In this document: one piece after another, positions 14,836 to 21,100 of the stretch
Layout: every line of letters begins with the position of its first letter
How positions within the stretch are numbered: the stretch's first letter is position 1
Origin: JACRJW01 sp964359095
GTDB taxonomy: Bacteria; Patescibacteriota; Patescibacteriia; UBA9934; GWF2-40-263
Direction: 5' to 3'
NCBI GenBank assembly: GCA_964359095.1
Contig: CAYHRJ010000013.1
Coordinates: 1-22,181, forward strand
Length of the DNA: 22,181 nucleotides
Program-made: the position numbers and the translations under genes
The notes under the pieces: model-generated
The model's input: only the letters and a program-made list of their open reading frames with translations
What the model was told of the DNA's origin: nothing
Databases searched by the model: none

Positions 14836-16464
14836 ATGTCAAAACAAATTTCATTTAACGAAGATGCACGCGGAGCTTTGAAGCGCGGCGTGGATAAGCT
14901 TGCTAATGCCGTGAAGGTCACGCTTGGTCCAAAAGGACGCAACGTTGTTCTTGATCGTGGATTTGGAGCGCCCATCATTACCAAGGATGGCGTGACGGTT
15001 GCCAAAGAGATCGAGCTCGAGGACAAGTTTGAAAATCTTGGTGCAGAGCTTGTGAAAGAAGTCGCAAGCAAAACCAACGACGTGGCCGGTGACGGAACCA
15101 CTACGGCGACCGTTCTTGCACAAGCGATGATCGCCGAAGGTCTTCGCAACGTCACAGCGGGAACAAATCCTCAGTCCTTGCGACGCGGAATTGAAAAAGG
15201 TGTCGAGGCCGTCGTGCGCGAGATCAAAGAAAAGATCGCCACACCGATCAAGGGTGGAGAAATCGAGAAAGTTGCGAGTATCTCAGCCAATGATCCAGAG
15301 ATTGGCGCGATGATCGCCAAGGCCATGCAGAAGGTTGGTGAGAATGGCGTGATCACGGTTGAGGAATCGCAGTCGTTTGGCATCGATGTCGAGTTTGTGG
15401 AAGGGATGCAGTTTGATAAGGGCTACGTTTCGCCTTACATGATTACGAGTCCAGAGCGCATGGAAGCGGAGTATCGCGATGCCTATATTCTGATCGTCGA
15501 CAAAAAAATTAGCTCCGTGCAGGACATTGTTCCTATTCTTGAGAAAGTCGCGACCACAGGAAAAAAGGAACTGGTGATTATTGCCGAGGATGTGGATGGT
15601 GAGGCGCTCACCACGCTGGTCGTAAACAAGTTGCGTGGCATTTTTCATACGCTTGCGATCAAGGCGCCAGGATTTGGAGATCGTCGCAAGGCTATGTTGC
15701 AAGATATCGCCGTGCTCACAGGCGGAAAAGTTGTGTCTGAGGATGTGGGTCTGAAGCTTGAATCGATCGAACTCTCAGATTTGGGACAAGCTCGCAAAGT
15801 GGTTGCTGATAAGGACGAGACCACGATTGTCGAAGGTCATGGAGATAAGGCTGTCATTGCTGATCGCGTGAAGTCACTGCGTGTGCAGCTTGAGACGACG
15901 ACATCAGATTTTGAAAAGGAAAAAATTCAGGAGCGTATCGCAAAGCTCTCCGGTGGCGTGGCCGTTATCAAAGTTGGTGCGGCAACGGAGACAGAGATGA
16001 AAGAGAAAAAACATCGCATTGAAGACGCGGTCTCAGCGACTAAGGCGGCTGTTGAGGAGGGGATTGTACCAGGAGGCGGCGTGGCGCTCATTCGCGCGCT
16101 TTCCTCACTTGATCAGGTTTCCTGTTCAACGGACGAACGTGTCGGTGTGGATATTCTGCGACGTGCTCTGGAGGAACCGCTGCGTATTATCGCAAGCAAC
16201 GCAGGAAAGGACGGTTCGGTTGTGGCTGAGCGTGTGAAGAATGGAACAGGAGGATTTGGCTACAACGCAGCCACTGATGTCTACGAAGACTTGGTCATGG
16301 CAGGCGTGATCGATCCAGCCAAGGTCACACGCTTTGCTCTGCAGAACGCCGCCTCGATTGCGATCATGATCATCACCACTGAGGTTGCCATCACAGATCT
16401 TCCAAAGAAAGAAGAACCAGCAGGAGGTGGAGGGACGCAGGGTGGAGGAATGGGAATGTACTAA
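14836..16464 (+). CDS. groEL: Chaperonin GroEL
   Basis: A 542-residue protein, full length. Signature blocks include LGPKGRNVVLDRGFGAPIIT, the ATP-binding VAGDGTTTATVLAQAM (~85-100), the apical-domain block VEGMQFDKGYVSPYM, NAATDVYEDLVMAGVIDPAKV near the end, the intermediate-domain VEEGIVPGGG, and the usual flexible Gly/Met-rich tail (GGGGTQGGGMGMY). It folds non-native proteins in the cytoplasm with GroES. It is co-transcribed with groES; the dyad of the word repeat lies between them. The ATG at 14836 lacks a Shine-Dalgarno: the bases before it read CTTCCCCTACT. Confidence 0.98.
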   Translation: MSKQISFNEDARGALKRGVDKLANAVKVTLGPKGRNVVLDRGFGAPIITKDGVTVAKEIELEDKFENLGAELVKEVASKTNDVAGDGTTTATVLAQAMIAEGLRNVTAGTNPQSLRRGIEKGVEAVVREIKEKIATPIKGGEIEKVASISANDPEIGAMIAKAMQKVGENGVITVEESQSFGIDVEFVEGMQFDKGYVSPYMITSPERMEAEYRDAYILIVDKKISSVQDIVPILEKVATTGKKELVIIAEDVDGEALTTLVVNKLRGIFHTLAIKAPGFGDRRKAMLQDIAVLTGGKVVSEDVGLKLESIELSDLGQARKVVADKDETTIVEGHGDKAVIADRVKSLRVQLETTTSDFEKEKIQERIAKLSGGVAVIKVGAATETEMKEKKHRIEDAVSATKAAVEEGIVPGGGVALIRALSSLDQVSCSTDERVGVDILRRALEEPLRIIASNAGKDGSVVAERVKNGTGGFGYNAATDVYEDLVMAGVIDPAKVTRFALQNAASIAIMIITTEVAITDLPKKEEPAGGGGTQGGGMGMY

Positions 16465-16465
16465 G

Positions 16466-16502
16466 ATGGAAGTAGGAATTTGGAAGTAGGAAGTAGGAAA
16501 GG
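16466..16502. repeat. Intergenic word repeat, GGAAGTA type, after groEL
   Basis: Words GGAAGTA, GGAATTT, GGAAGTA, GGAAGTA, GGAAAG follow each other with a 7-base step straight after the groEL stop. This is a single direct arm; the terminator at 16503 follows at once. Confidence 0.7.
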
Positions 16503-16536
16503 AAACGGGCACCGGGGACTCTGATGCCCGTTTTTT
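16503..16536 (+). terminator. Intrinsic terminator of groES-groEL
   Basis: AAACGGGCA (16503-16511) pairs with TGCCCGTTT (16525-16533) and the T run extends to 16536. It closes the chaperonin operon. Confidence 0.88.
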
Positions 16537-16543
16537 GATTTTC

Positions 16544-16552
16544 TGCTATGAT
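16544..16552 (+). promoter_or_regulatory. Extended -10 promoter of the 16562 gene
   Basis: TGCTATGAT fits the extended -10 form TG-n-TATAAT with one mismatch. No -35 is needed or seen (that position is inside the terminator). The predicted start, about 16559, would leave a leader of only about three bases before the ATG. Confidence 0.45.
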
Positions 16553-16561
16553 AATTGCCGT

Positions 16562-16906
16562 ATGAATCAACATAACGATACACCTCCGCCACAAATCCAT
16601 CTTCCAGACGATCGTTTTATGGCGACGATCGGGTACCTTGGTATCCTGTGCCTGGTTCCACTCATCCTCAAAAAAGACAGCACGTTCGCTCAACACCACG
16701 GCAAGCAAGGGCTTGTGCTCTTGATCGCCTGGATTATTCTCTGGGTCGGCAACGTCATTCCCGTGCTCGGTCAGATCGTCTGGATGCTGGGATCGATCGT
16801 ACTGATTATCCTGATGATTCTTGGAATGCTCAACGCTCTGCAGGGACGGCTGTGGAATATGCCAGTGTTGGGAGCGTTTGCGAAGCAGATAAATTTTAGC
16901 GTATAG
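16562..16906 (+). CDS. Small DUF4870/Tic20-like membrane protein
   Basis: A 114-residue protein from ATG 16562; earlier in-frame codons back to 16535 lie in the promoter and terminator and are not needed. After a polar N-terminus come DRFMATIGYLGILCLVPLILKK (the first helix), TFAQHHGKQGLVLLIAW (second helix with the family's F-x-x-H-x-x-Q-G-L pattern), and a third helix of about 25 residues (IVWMLGSIVLIILMILGML). This three-helix plan with H-x-K-Q-G-L is typical of DUF4870/Tic20-like small membrane proteins, whose role in bacteria is unknown. The last codons AGC GTA TAG are part of the 7-bp repeat array, so the two final residues and the stop are repeat-derived. Confidence 0.75.
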   Translation: MNQHNDTPPPQIHLPDDRFMATIGYLGILCLVPLILKKDSTFAQHHGKQGLVLLIAWIILWVGNVIPVLGQIVWMLGSIVLIILMILGMLNALQGRLWNMPVLGAFAKQINFSV

Positions 16907-16955
16907 CGTATAGCGTATAGCGTATAGCGTATAGCGTATAGCGTATAGCGTGTAG
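16897..16955. repeat. Tandem 7-bp array TAGCGTA
   Basis: Seven exact TAGCGTA units (16897-16945), one TAGCGTG (16946-16952) and a partial TAG. It begins inside the 3' end of the upstream gene and ends five bases before the four-helix-bundle ATG. It faces the inverted CTACACG array at 17313-17421. Confidence 0.95.
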
Positions 16956-16960
16956 ATCGT

Positions 16961-17323
16961 ATGGAAAGTAGGCAGACTCAATCTTACAAAGATTTAATTG
17001 TCTGGCAGAAATCAATGGATGTGGTTACTGTGATCTATGAGTTGACGAGTGGTTTTCCTGGTCACGAACAATATGGATTAACTTCTCAAATGAGAAGAGC
17101 CGCCGTATCTATTCCCTCTAATATTGCTGAAGGGTATCGCCGTAAGGGAAGTGGAGACTATAATCGTTTTTTATGCATTGCCTTTGGTTCCACTTCAGAA
17201 GTTGAAACGCAGTTATTTATAGCCGTTCGTCTTCATTACATCAAAGAGGCACAGGTCGGTATAGCGGTTGGTCTCTTGGAAGAAGTTTCAAAAATGCTCA
17301 ATAGGATGACCACTACACGCTAA
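16961..17323 (+). CDS. Four-helix-bundle protein (23S rRNA intervening-sequence / S23 type)
   Basis: A 120-residue protein. The pattern YKDLIVWQKSMDVVTVIY, FPGHEQYGLTSQMRRAAVSI, PSNIAEGYRRKGSGDYNRFL, AFGSTSEVETQLFIA matches the four-helix-bundle family (PF05635) first seen in spacer sequences inside 23S rRNA genes, and related to the Avd accessory protein of diversity-generating retroelements. The basic surface and nucleic-acid association of relatives suggest RNA or DNA binding; the true role is unknown. Here the gene stands alone, framed by a direct TAGCGTA array on the left and an inverted CTACACG array on the right, which resembles the stem-forming flanks of rRNA spacer elements. Its last codons (ACT ACA CGC TAA) are the first repeat unit of the right array. 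No ribosome binding site is visible before the ATG at 16961. Confidence 0.88.
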   Translation: MESRQTQSYKDLIVWQKSMDVVTVIYELTSGFPGHEQYGLTSQMRRAAVSIPSNIAEGYRRKGSGDYNRFLCIAFGSTSEVETQLFIAVRLHYIKEAQVGIAVGLLEEVSKMLNRMTTTR

Positions 17324-17421
17324 ACGCTACATGTTATTCCCTACACGCTAAACGCTACACGCTACACGCTAAACGCTACACGCTACACGCTACACGCTAC
17401 ACGCTACACGCTACACGCTAC
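17313..17421. repeat. Tandem 7-bp array CTACACG/CTAAACG
   Basis: Three units (17313-17333), one degenerate 7-base unit TTATTCC, then eleven units of CTACACG or CTAAACG (17341-17417) and CTAC: fifteen phased 7-bp steps. It is the reverse complement of the TAGCGT(G/T) form of the array at 16897, so transcripts could pair across the four-helix-bundle gene at six of seven positions per unit. It starts inside that gene and ends about ten bases before prfB. Confidence 0.95.
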
Positions 17422-17431
17422 CTCCCAAATT

Positions 17432-18533
17432 ATGAAAGACCTTCTTAAAAAAATTCAAGCCCTCCAGGAGAGACTCGACTGCACCTGGAGGTTACTTTGA
17501 CCTAGATCAAGTTGCGACACAGATCAAGAGTTTGGAGTTTGAAATGGCTGGGACGGATTTTTGGCAGGACCGTGAAAACGCACAGAAGGTGAGTCGTGAG
17601 GCAGCTGAACTTCGTGATGAGCTCGCGACTTGGCAGGGTTTGCGTACAAACGTGACCGAGCTTGCAGAGCTTGTCGAGCTTTCAGGAGACGATCATAGTT
17701 TGCAGGAGGACATCACAAAAAAGTTGGCGGATTTTGAAAAGCAATTTAGTCAGCTTGAATTTGCGACGTTGTTTTCTGGTGACTATGACAAAGATCCGGC
17801 CATCGTCGCGATCCATGCAGGTTCTGGCGGAACAGAGGCACAGGATTGGACGGCGATGCTCACGCGCATGATCATGCGGTTTGCCGAGACGAAACGGTGG
17901 GAAGTGACGGTACTCTCTGAGTCACGTGGAGAAGATGTCGGGCTCAAGAGCATCACGCTGCGAGTGAACGGTCGTTGGGCGTATGGCTATTTAAAAAGCG
18001 AAGCAGGTGTGCATCGACTTGTGCGCATTTCTCCCTTTGATGCTGAGAAGATGCGGCACACCACGTTCGCGCTCATTGAAGTCATTCCAGAGCTGGATGA
18101 AGTCGTCGAGATGGAAATCGATCCAAAAGATTTGCGTATTGATACATTCCTGAGCGGCGGTAAAGGCGGGCAGAGTGTGAACACGACTTACTCAGCGGTG
18201 CGTCTGGTACACATTCCAACCAACACGGTCGTGTCTTGTCAGAATGAGCGGAGTCAGCAGCAAAACAAAGAGACCGCCATGAAGATTCTCAAATCAAAAC
18301 TCCATCAGCTTCAACTGAAGGCGAGGGAAGAACAGAAAACAGAACTGCGCGGCGATTATCAGTCCGCCGAGTGGGGAAACCAGATTCGTTCCTATGTGCT
18401 TCATCCGTATAAAATGGTAAAAGATCATCGGACAGAGCATGAGACGTCCGACGCACAGGCTGTACTCGATGGAGAGCTTGAACCGTTTATGGAAGCGTAT
18501 TTGAAAACACAGGTTGTAGGGAGTAGGTATTAG
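17432..18533 (+). CDS. prfB: Peptide chain release factor 2, with programmed +1 frameshift
   Basis: Translation starts at ATG 17432, reads 22 codons, meets TGA at 17498-17500, and must shift +1 on CTT-TGA to continue at GAC 17499; the product is then 366 residues, like E. coli RF2. Visible motifs: the helical N-terminal domain (AGTDFWQDRENAQK), HAGSGGTEAQDW, SEAGVHRLVRISPFDAEKMRHTTFA with the stop-recognising SPF (~200-202), and GGKGGQSVN with the catalytic GGQ (~245-247). RF2 releases peptides at UGA and UAA in the ribosome. This shows TGA is a stop codon here. The in-frame TGA lets RF2 level control its own synthesis. The last six residues (VVGSRY) and the stop are encoded by a GTTGTAGGGAGTAGGTATTAG word repeat and look added to the normal end of the family. 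The gene follows the CTACACG array without a Shine-Dalgarno. Confidence 0.96.
17461..17500 (+). promoter_or_regulatory. prfB frameshift site with internal Shine-Dalgarno and hairpin
   Basis: GGAGG (17487-17491), three bases (TTA), CTT TGA C: same order and spacing as the E. coli prfB site. The internal Shine-Dalgarno is part of CCTGGAGG (17484-17491), the exact reverse complement of CCTCCAGG at 17461-17468, so an 8-bp hairpin with a 15-base loop can hide it. Confidence 0.9.
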
Positions 18534-18594
18534 GCAGTAGGAAGAAATTCTATTGTCGAATGACTACAACCTACAACCTAAAACCTACTACCTT
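18512..18594. repeat. Intergenic word repeat, GTAGGTTGTAG type, inverted arms between prfB and the epimerase gene
   Basis: The left arm (18512-18542) has GGTTGTAGG, GAGTAGGTAT, TAGGCAGTAGG. The right arm (18564-18594) has CTACAACCTACAACC, TAAAACC, TACTACC. The arms are complementary with mismatches around a loop of about 20 bases. The left arm starts inside prfB; the right arm ends two bases before the next ATG. Confidence 0.78.
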
Positions 18595-18596
18595 GT

Positions 18597-19529
18597 ATGC
18601 CTAAATATAAAACAGCCATTGTAACAGGCGGAGCAGGATTTATTGGATCACATATTGTTGACGCCCTTGTTCGTCGGCATGTGAAGGTTCATGTGATCGA
18701 TGATCTCTCAACCGGTTCGCGCAAGAACCTGAATCCCAACGTTCAGTTTTACAAGATGTCTGTTGTGGATCCTGCGGCTGCCGCGCTTGTTGCAAAAATA
18801 AAACCAGATGTCTTTTTTCATCTGGCTGCGCAGATCGATGTACGATGCTCAGTGGAAGATCCTCCAGCCGATGCACGCGTCAACATCATAGGAACCATTG
18901 CGATGGCTCATGCGTGCGCCAAGGTCGGCGTGAAGAAATTTATTTTTACCTCAAGCGGCGGAGCGATGTATCCTGACACGCTGCGTCCGCCGTACTCGGA
19001 GAAAACGCTTGATGATCCACTCTCACCGTATGCGATAGCGAAGCGTTCAGCTGAGATGTATCTGAGCTTTGAACATCGCATTCATGGAATGAAAACGGTC
19101 GTACTGCGCCTGGCAAATGCTTACGGTCCGCGCCAAGCGTTGCGAGGAGGTTATGCTGGCGTCATTTCCGTTTTTACTCGGCAGTTGCTGAAGAGGGAAA
19201 AAGTTGTCATTAACGGAACAGGGAAGCAAACACGAGACTATGTGTTCGTTTCGGATATTGTGGCGGCGCACATGCTCGCCATGGAAAAAAACGTCACAGG
19301 CACGTTTAACATTGGAACAGGAATCCAAACAACCGTGAACACGTTGTTCCGCACGATCAACAAACTCACCAGCGCCAAACAAGCTGAGACGCACGGTCCT
19401 GCTTGCAAAGGGGAGGTGATGCGCTCAGCGCTCGATGCACGTAAAGCCCGTCGTGAGCTTGGATGGACGCCGAAGGTCAAGCTCGATGAAGGGCTCAAGA
19501 AAACAGTCGCATGGTTTTCAAAGCTATAA
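18597..19529 (+). CDS. NAD-dependent epimerase/dehydratase (extended SDR, GalE-like)
   Basis: A 310-residue protein of the extended short-chain dehydrogenase type. Motifs: TGGAGFIGSHI (NAD-binding GxxGxxG, ~10-20), Asp35-Asp36 (ribose-binding end of strand 2, IDDLSTG), FHLAAQIDV (~74-82), TSSGGAMYP (catalytic Ser near 119-121), and YAIAK at 145-149 (catalytic Tyr and Lys). RLANAYGPRQ and VFVSDIV are typical of UDP-sugar epimerases. Enzymes of this kind interconvert or dehydrate nucleotide sugars in the cytoplasm, usually UDP-glucose/galactose or UDP-GlcNAc/GalNAc. The exact substrate cannot be told, so no symbol is given. With the O-antigen-ligase-like gene in the same window it fits surface glycan synthesis. 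It overlaps the next gene by about 19 bases if that gene starts at 19511. Confidence 0.88.
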   Translation: MPKYKTAIVTGGAGFIGSHIVDALVRRHVKVHVIDDLSTGSRKNLNPNVQFYKMSVVDPAAAALVAKIKPDVFFHLAAQIDVRCSVEDPPADARVNIIGTIAMAHACAKVGVKKFIFTSSGGAMYPDTLRPPYSEKTLDDPLSPYAIAKRSAEMYLSFEHRIHGMKTVVLRLANAYGPRQALRGGYAGVISVFTRQLLKREKVVINGTGKQTRDYVFVSDIVAAHMLAMEKNVTGTFNIGTGIQTTVNTLFRTINKLTSAKQAETHGPACKGEVMRSALDARKARRELGWTPKVKLDEGLKKTVAWFSKL

Positions 19530-20152
19530 AGGTAGACCCAGGCTTCCCGCCGACGCCTATGAGGCTTTGGCGGGCAAGCAGCCTGGGTGAAGCGATCACT
19601 GTCTTGAAACGCGGCGGCGTTGTTGTGTTTCCAACCGAGACTGCGTATGGACTGGCGGCTGATGCGAGAAATGCAGAGGCGGTCGAGCGTGTGTTTCAAA
19701 TCAAGGGACGTGCTGACGATAAGACTCTCCCACTCATTGCCGCAGATCGCGCGATGGTAGAGAGGGTCGCGGGGATTCCTGGCACGCTTGCAGATCTGGC
19801 TGATCGTCACTGGCCAGGTCCACTTACATTGATCCTGCCTGTCATAGGCGATGCTGTAGCTCCTGCTGTCATAAGGAACGGTGAGATTGCTATTCGCGTT
19901 TCTTCTCATCCTATCGCTGCCGCACTTTCACGAGGTCTCGGCGCGCCGATTGTGTCGACGTCGGCGAATCGCAGTGGAGGATCATCGTGTTATTCGGTCA
20001 AGGATGTTAAAGCTCAGTTTTTAGATCAAGAGATACAGCCGGATTATTATCTCGATGGAGGAGTGCTAGATCCAGCATTACCTTCTACGATCGTGAGTCT
20101 GGATGATTACGGATATCCAGAGATATTGAGACAGGGAGCCATTGAGATTTGA
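19511..20152 (+). CDS. tsaC: L-threonylcarbamoyladenylate synthase (TsaC/Sua5)
   Basis: A 213-residue protein from ATG 19511, or 197 residues from ATG 19559, which fits the usual TsaC N-terminus better. Motifs: GGVVVFPTETAYGLAADA (substrate-binding loop, P-T-E-T-x-Y-G-L), KGRADDKTLPL (K-R...K-P-L type), WPGPLTLIL, EIAIRVSSHP, and IVSTSANRSGG (S-x-N motif). The enzyme makes threonylcarbamoyl-AMP from threonine, bicarbonate and ATP, the first step of t6A37 modification of ANN-reading tRNAs. It is TsaC-length, lacking the Sua5 C-terminal domain. A long hairpin (19536-19588) lies across the candidate starts: with the first start it codes for the tail-like stretch PGFPPTPMRLW; with the second the ATG is in the hairpin loop. 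It lies between the epimerase gene and rsmA. Confidence 0.9.
   Translation: MVFKAIKVDPGFPPTPMRLWRASSLGEAITVLKRGGVVVFPTETAYGLAADARNAEAVERVFQIKGRADDKTLPLIAADRAMVERVAGIPGTLADLADRHWPGPLTLILPVIGDAVAPAVIRNGEIAIRVSSHPIAAALSRGLGAPIVSTSANRSGGSSCYSVKDVKAQFLDQEIQPDYYLDGGVLDPALPSTIVSLDDYGYPEILRQGAIEI
19536..19588. repeat. Long inverted repeat across the tsaC start
   Basis: ACCCAGGCTTCCCGCC (19536-19551) faces GGCGGGCAAGCAGCCTGGGT (19569-19588); reversed, the right arm reads ACCCAGGCTGCTTGCCCGCC, so the arms pair over about 15 bp with a small bulge. The loop GACGCCTATGAGGCTTT itself contains a smaller dyad GCCT-AT-GAGGC and the ATG at 19559. It looks like a palindromic repeat element that landed in the gene's 5' end. 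Confidence 0.8.
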
Positions 20153-20154
20153 CT

Positions 20155-20946
20155 ATGCTCCCACGCGCAAAAAAATCGTACGGCCAAAACTGGCTCGTCG
20201 ATGAAACGGTCATCCAAAAAATTATTGCCGCTGCTGAGATCCGTCCAGGCGAGCATGTGCTTGAAGTTGGTCCAGGCACGGGAATTCTCACACAAGCTCT
20301 CCTTAACGCAGGAGCCAGAGTAACAGCGATCGAAGCCGATCAATATCTCATAGTTTCTCTAAAGGAACGTTTCGGCAACAAAATCGAACTCATCCACGGC
20401 GACGTCTTACATTCCTACTTCCTACTTCCTAATTCTAACTTCCAACTGGTAGCCAACATTCCCTACAACATCACCTCAGACCTCCTTAAAAAATTTCTTA
20501 CAACAGAACCAAAACCCTCCCGCATGGTGCTTATGGTTCAACGTGAGGTCGCTGACAGAATCACCGCTGTTCCACCCAACATGAGTCTTCTCACGGTCGT
20601 CTGCCAACTCTACGCAGACTGTTTCAAAATCGCCAACGTCCCTGCCGGCGCCTTCCGCCCCATTCCAAAAGTAGATTCAGCGATTGTCCGTCTCGATCTT
20701 TTGCCTCCATTCCTACACGCTACACGCTACACGCTACAACCTGAGCCAATCATCTCCCTCGCCAAATCCGGCTTCTCCTCTCGCCGCAAACAGCTTCACC
20801 ACAATCTCGCAGCCCACCTGCATCTCCCGACGGAAGCGATCAAAACGGCGCTCATGTCTGTCGGATTAGATCCTAAAATTCGTGCGGAAGGTCTCACGGT
20901 TTCAAACTGGATCGCACTTACCCACATCTTGCGACCTGTGGAATAA
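20155..20946 (+). CDS. rsmA: 16S rRNA dimethyladenosine transferase RsmA/KsgA
   Basis: A 263-residue protein from ATG 20155 (a TTG at 20149 is possible but overlaps tsaC more and adds nothing). Motifs: KKSYGQNWLVD (family start), VLEVGPGTGILTQALL (SAM motif I), IEADQYLIVSL, HGDVL, then the catalytic ANIPYNITSDLL, and FRPIPKVDSAIVRL, SGFSSRRKQLHHNL near the end. It dimethylates two adjacent adenines of 16S rRNA helix 45 during 30S assembly. Two surface loops hold in-frame copies of the genome's intergenic words: HSYFLLPNSNFQL just before the catalytic strand and LHATRYTL after IVRLDLLPP. Both sites are variable loops in the family, so the enzyme should still fold. It starts just after the tsaC stop and is followed by a hairpin terminator. 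Confidence 0.96.
   Translation: MLPRAKKSYGQNWLVDETVIQKIIAAAEIRPGEHVLEVGPGTGILTQALLNAGARVTAIEADQYLIVSLKERFGNKIELIHGDVLHSYFLLPNSNFQLVANIPYNITSDLLKKFLTTEPKPSRMVLMVQREVADRITAVPPNMSLLTVVCQLYADCFKIANVPAGAFRPIPKVDSAIVRLDLLPPFLHATRYTLQPEPIISLAKSGFSSRRKQLHHNLAAHLHLPTEAIKTALMSVGLDPKIRAEGLTVSNWIALTHILRPVE
20412..20447. repeat. GGAAGTA-type word repeat inside rsmA
   Basis: On the + strand the words read TTCCTAC, TTCCTAC, TTCCTAA, TTCTAAC, TTCCAAC, five 7-base steps in the inverted orientation of the 16466 repeat. They are translated as part of SYFLLPNSNFQ, between the HGDVL and ANIPYNI blocks. Confidence 0.75.
20713..20740. repeat. CTACACG-type word repeat inside rsmA
   Basis: Three CTACACG units and one CTACAAC unit. 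Three units make 21 bases, so the frame is kept; they are read as LHATRYT. Same word as the array at 17313-17421. Confidence 0.85.
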
Positions 20947-20974
20947 AAACGCCTAGGTAAACCCTGGGTGTTTT
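20946..20974 (+). terminator. Hairpin terminator after rsmA
   Basis: AAAACGCCTAGG pairs with CCTGGGTGTTTT around a 5-base loop, with two G/T wobbles, followed by four T bases. The T tract is short, so termination may be partial. Confidence 0.65.
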
Positions 20975-20982
20975 GATATAAT
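20974..20982 (+). promoter_or_regulatory. Extended -10 promoter upstream of the 21103 gene
   Basis: TGATATAAT is a perfect extended -10 (TG-n-TATAAT). The predicted start, near 20989, gives a leader of about 115 bases that carries the inverted GGAAGTA repeat. Confidence 0.6.
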
Positions 20983-21011
20983 AATTTGGACGCTTTTGTA
21001 CAAAGTAGCAG

Positions 21012-21100
21012 ATTGGAAGGTGGAAGTAGGAATGCTATCGCCAAATAAATTCATTCTTTTCCTACTTCCTACTTCCTACTTCCAAATTCCAACTTCCACC
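21012..21100. repeat. Intergenic word repeat, GGAAGTA type, inverted arms before the 21103 gene
   Basis: The left arm (21012-21033) has TTGGAAGG, TGGAAGTAGGAA. The right arm (21058-21100) has TTCCTAC, TTCCTAC, TTCCTAC, TTCCAAA, TTCCAAC, TTCCACC in 7-base steps. The arms pair for about 20 bases around a loop of about 25 bases. The right arm ends two bases before the ATG. Confidence 0.8.

Noticed and set aside
16391..16981. Minus-strand open frame of 196 codons across the groEL end, the 16562 gene and the array
   Set aside because: It is antisense to well-supported genes; its repetitive YAIRYTL-like part is just the 7-bp array read in reverse.
16961..17323. Diversity-generating retroelement, because the four-helix-bundle protein resembles Avd
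   Set aside because: No reverse transcriptase and no template/variable repeat pair were seen in the window.
16897..17421. Tandem arrays as a CRISPR
   Set aside because: The unit is only 7 bp, repeated without spacers, and no cas genes are present.
17498..17500. TGA in prfB as evidence of TGA recoding or as a disrupted gene
   Set aside because: The TGA sits in a textbook RF2 +1 frameshift signal, the rest of the protein is intact, and RF2 presence argues for TGA as stop.
17532..18533. prfB starting at TTG 17532 as a separate shorter protein
   Set aside because: The 33 residues upstream match the RF2 N-terminus and restore the normal length through the frameshift.
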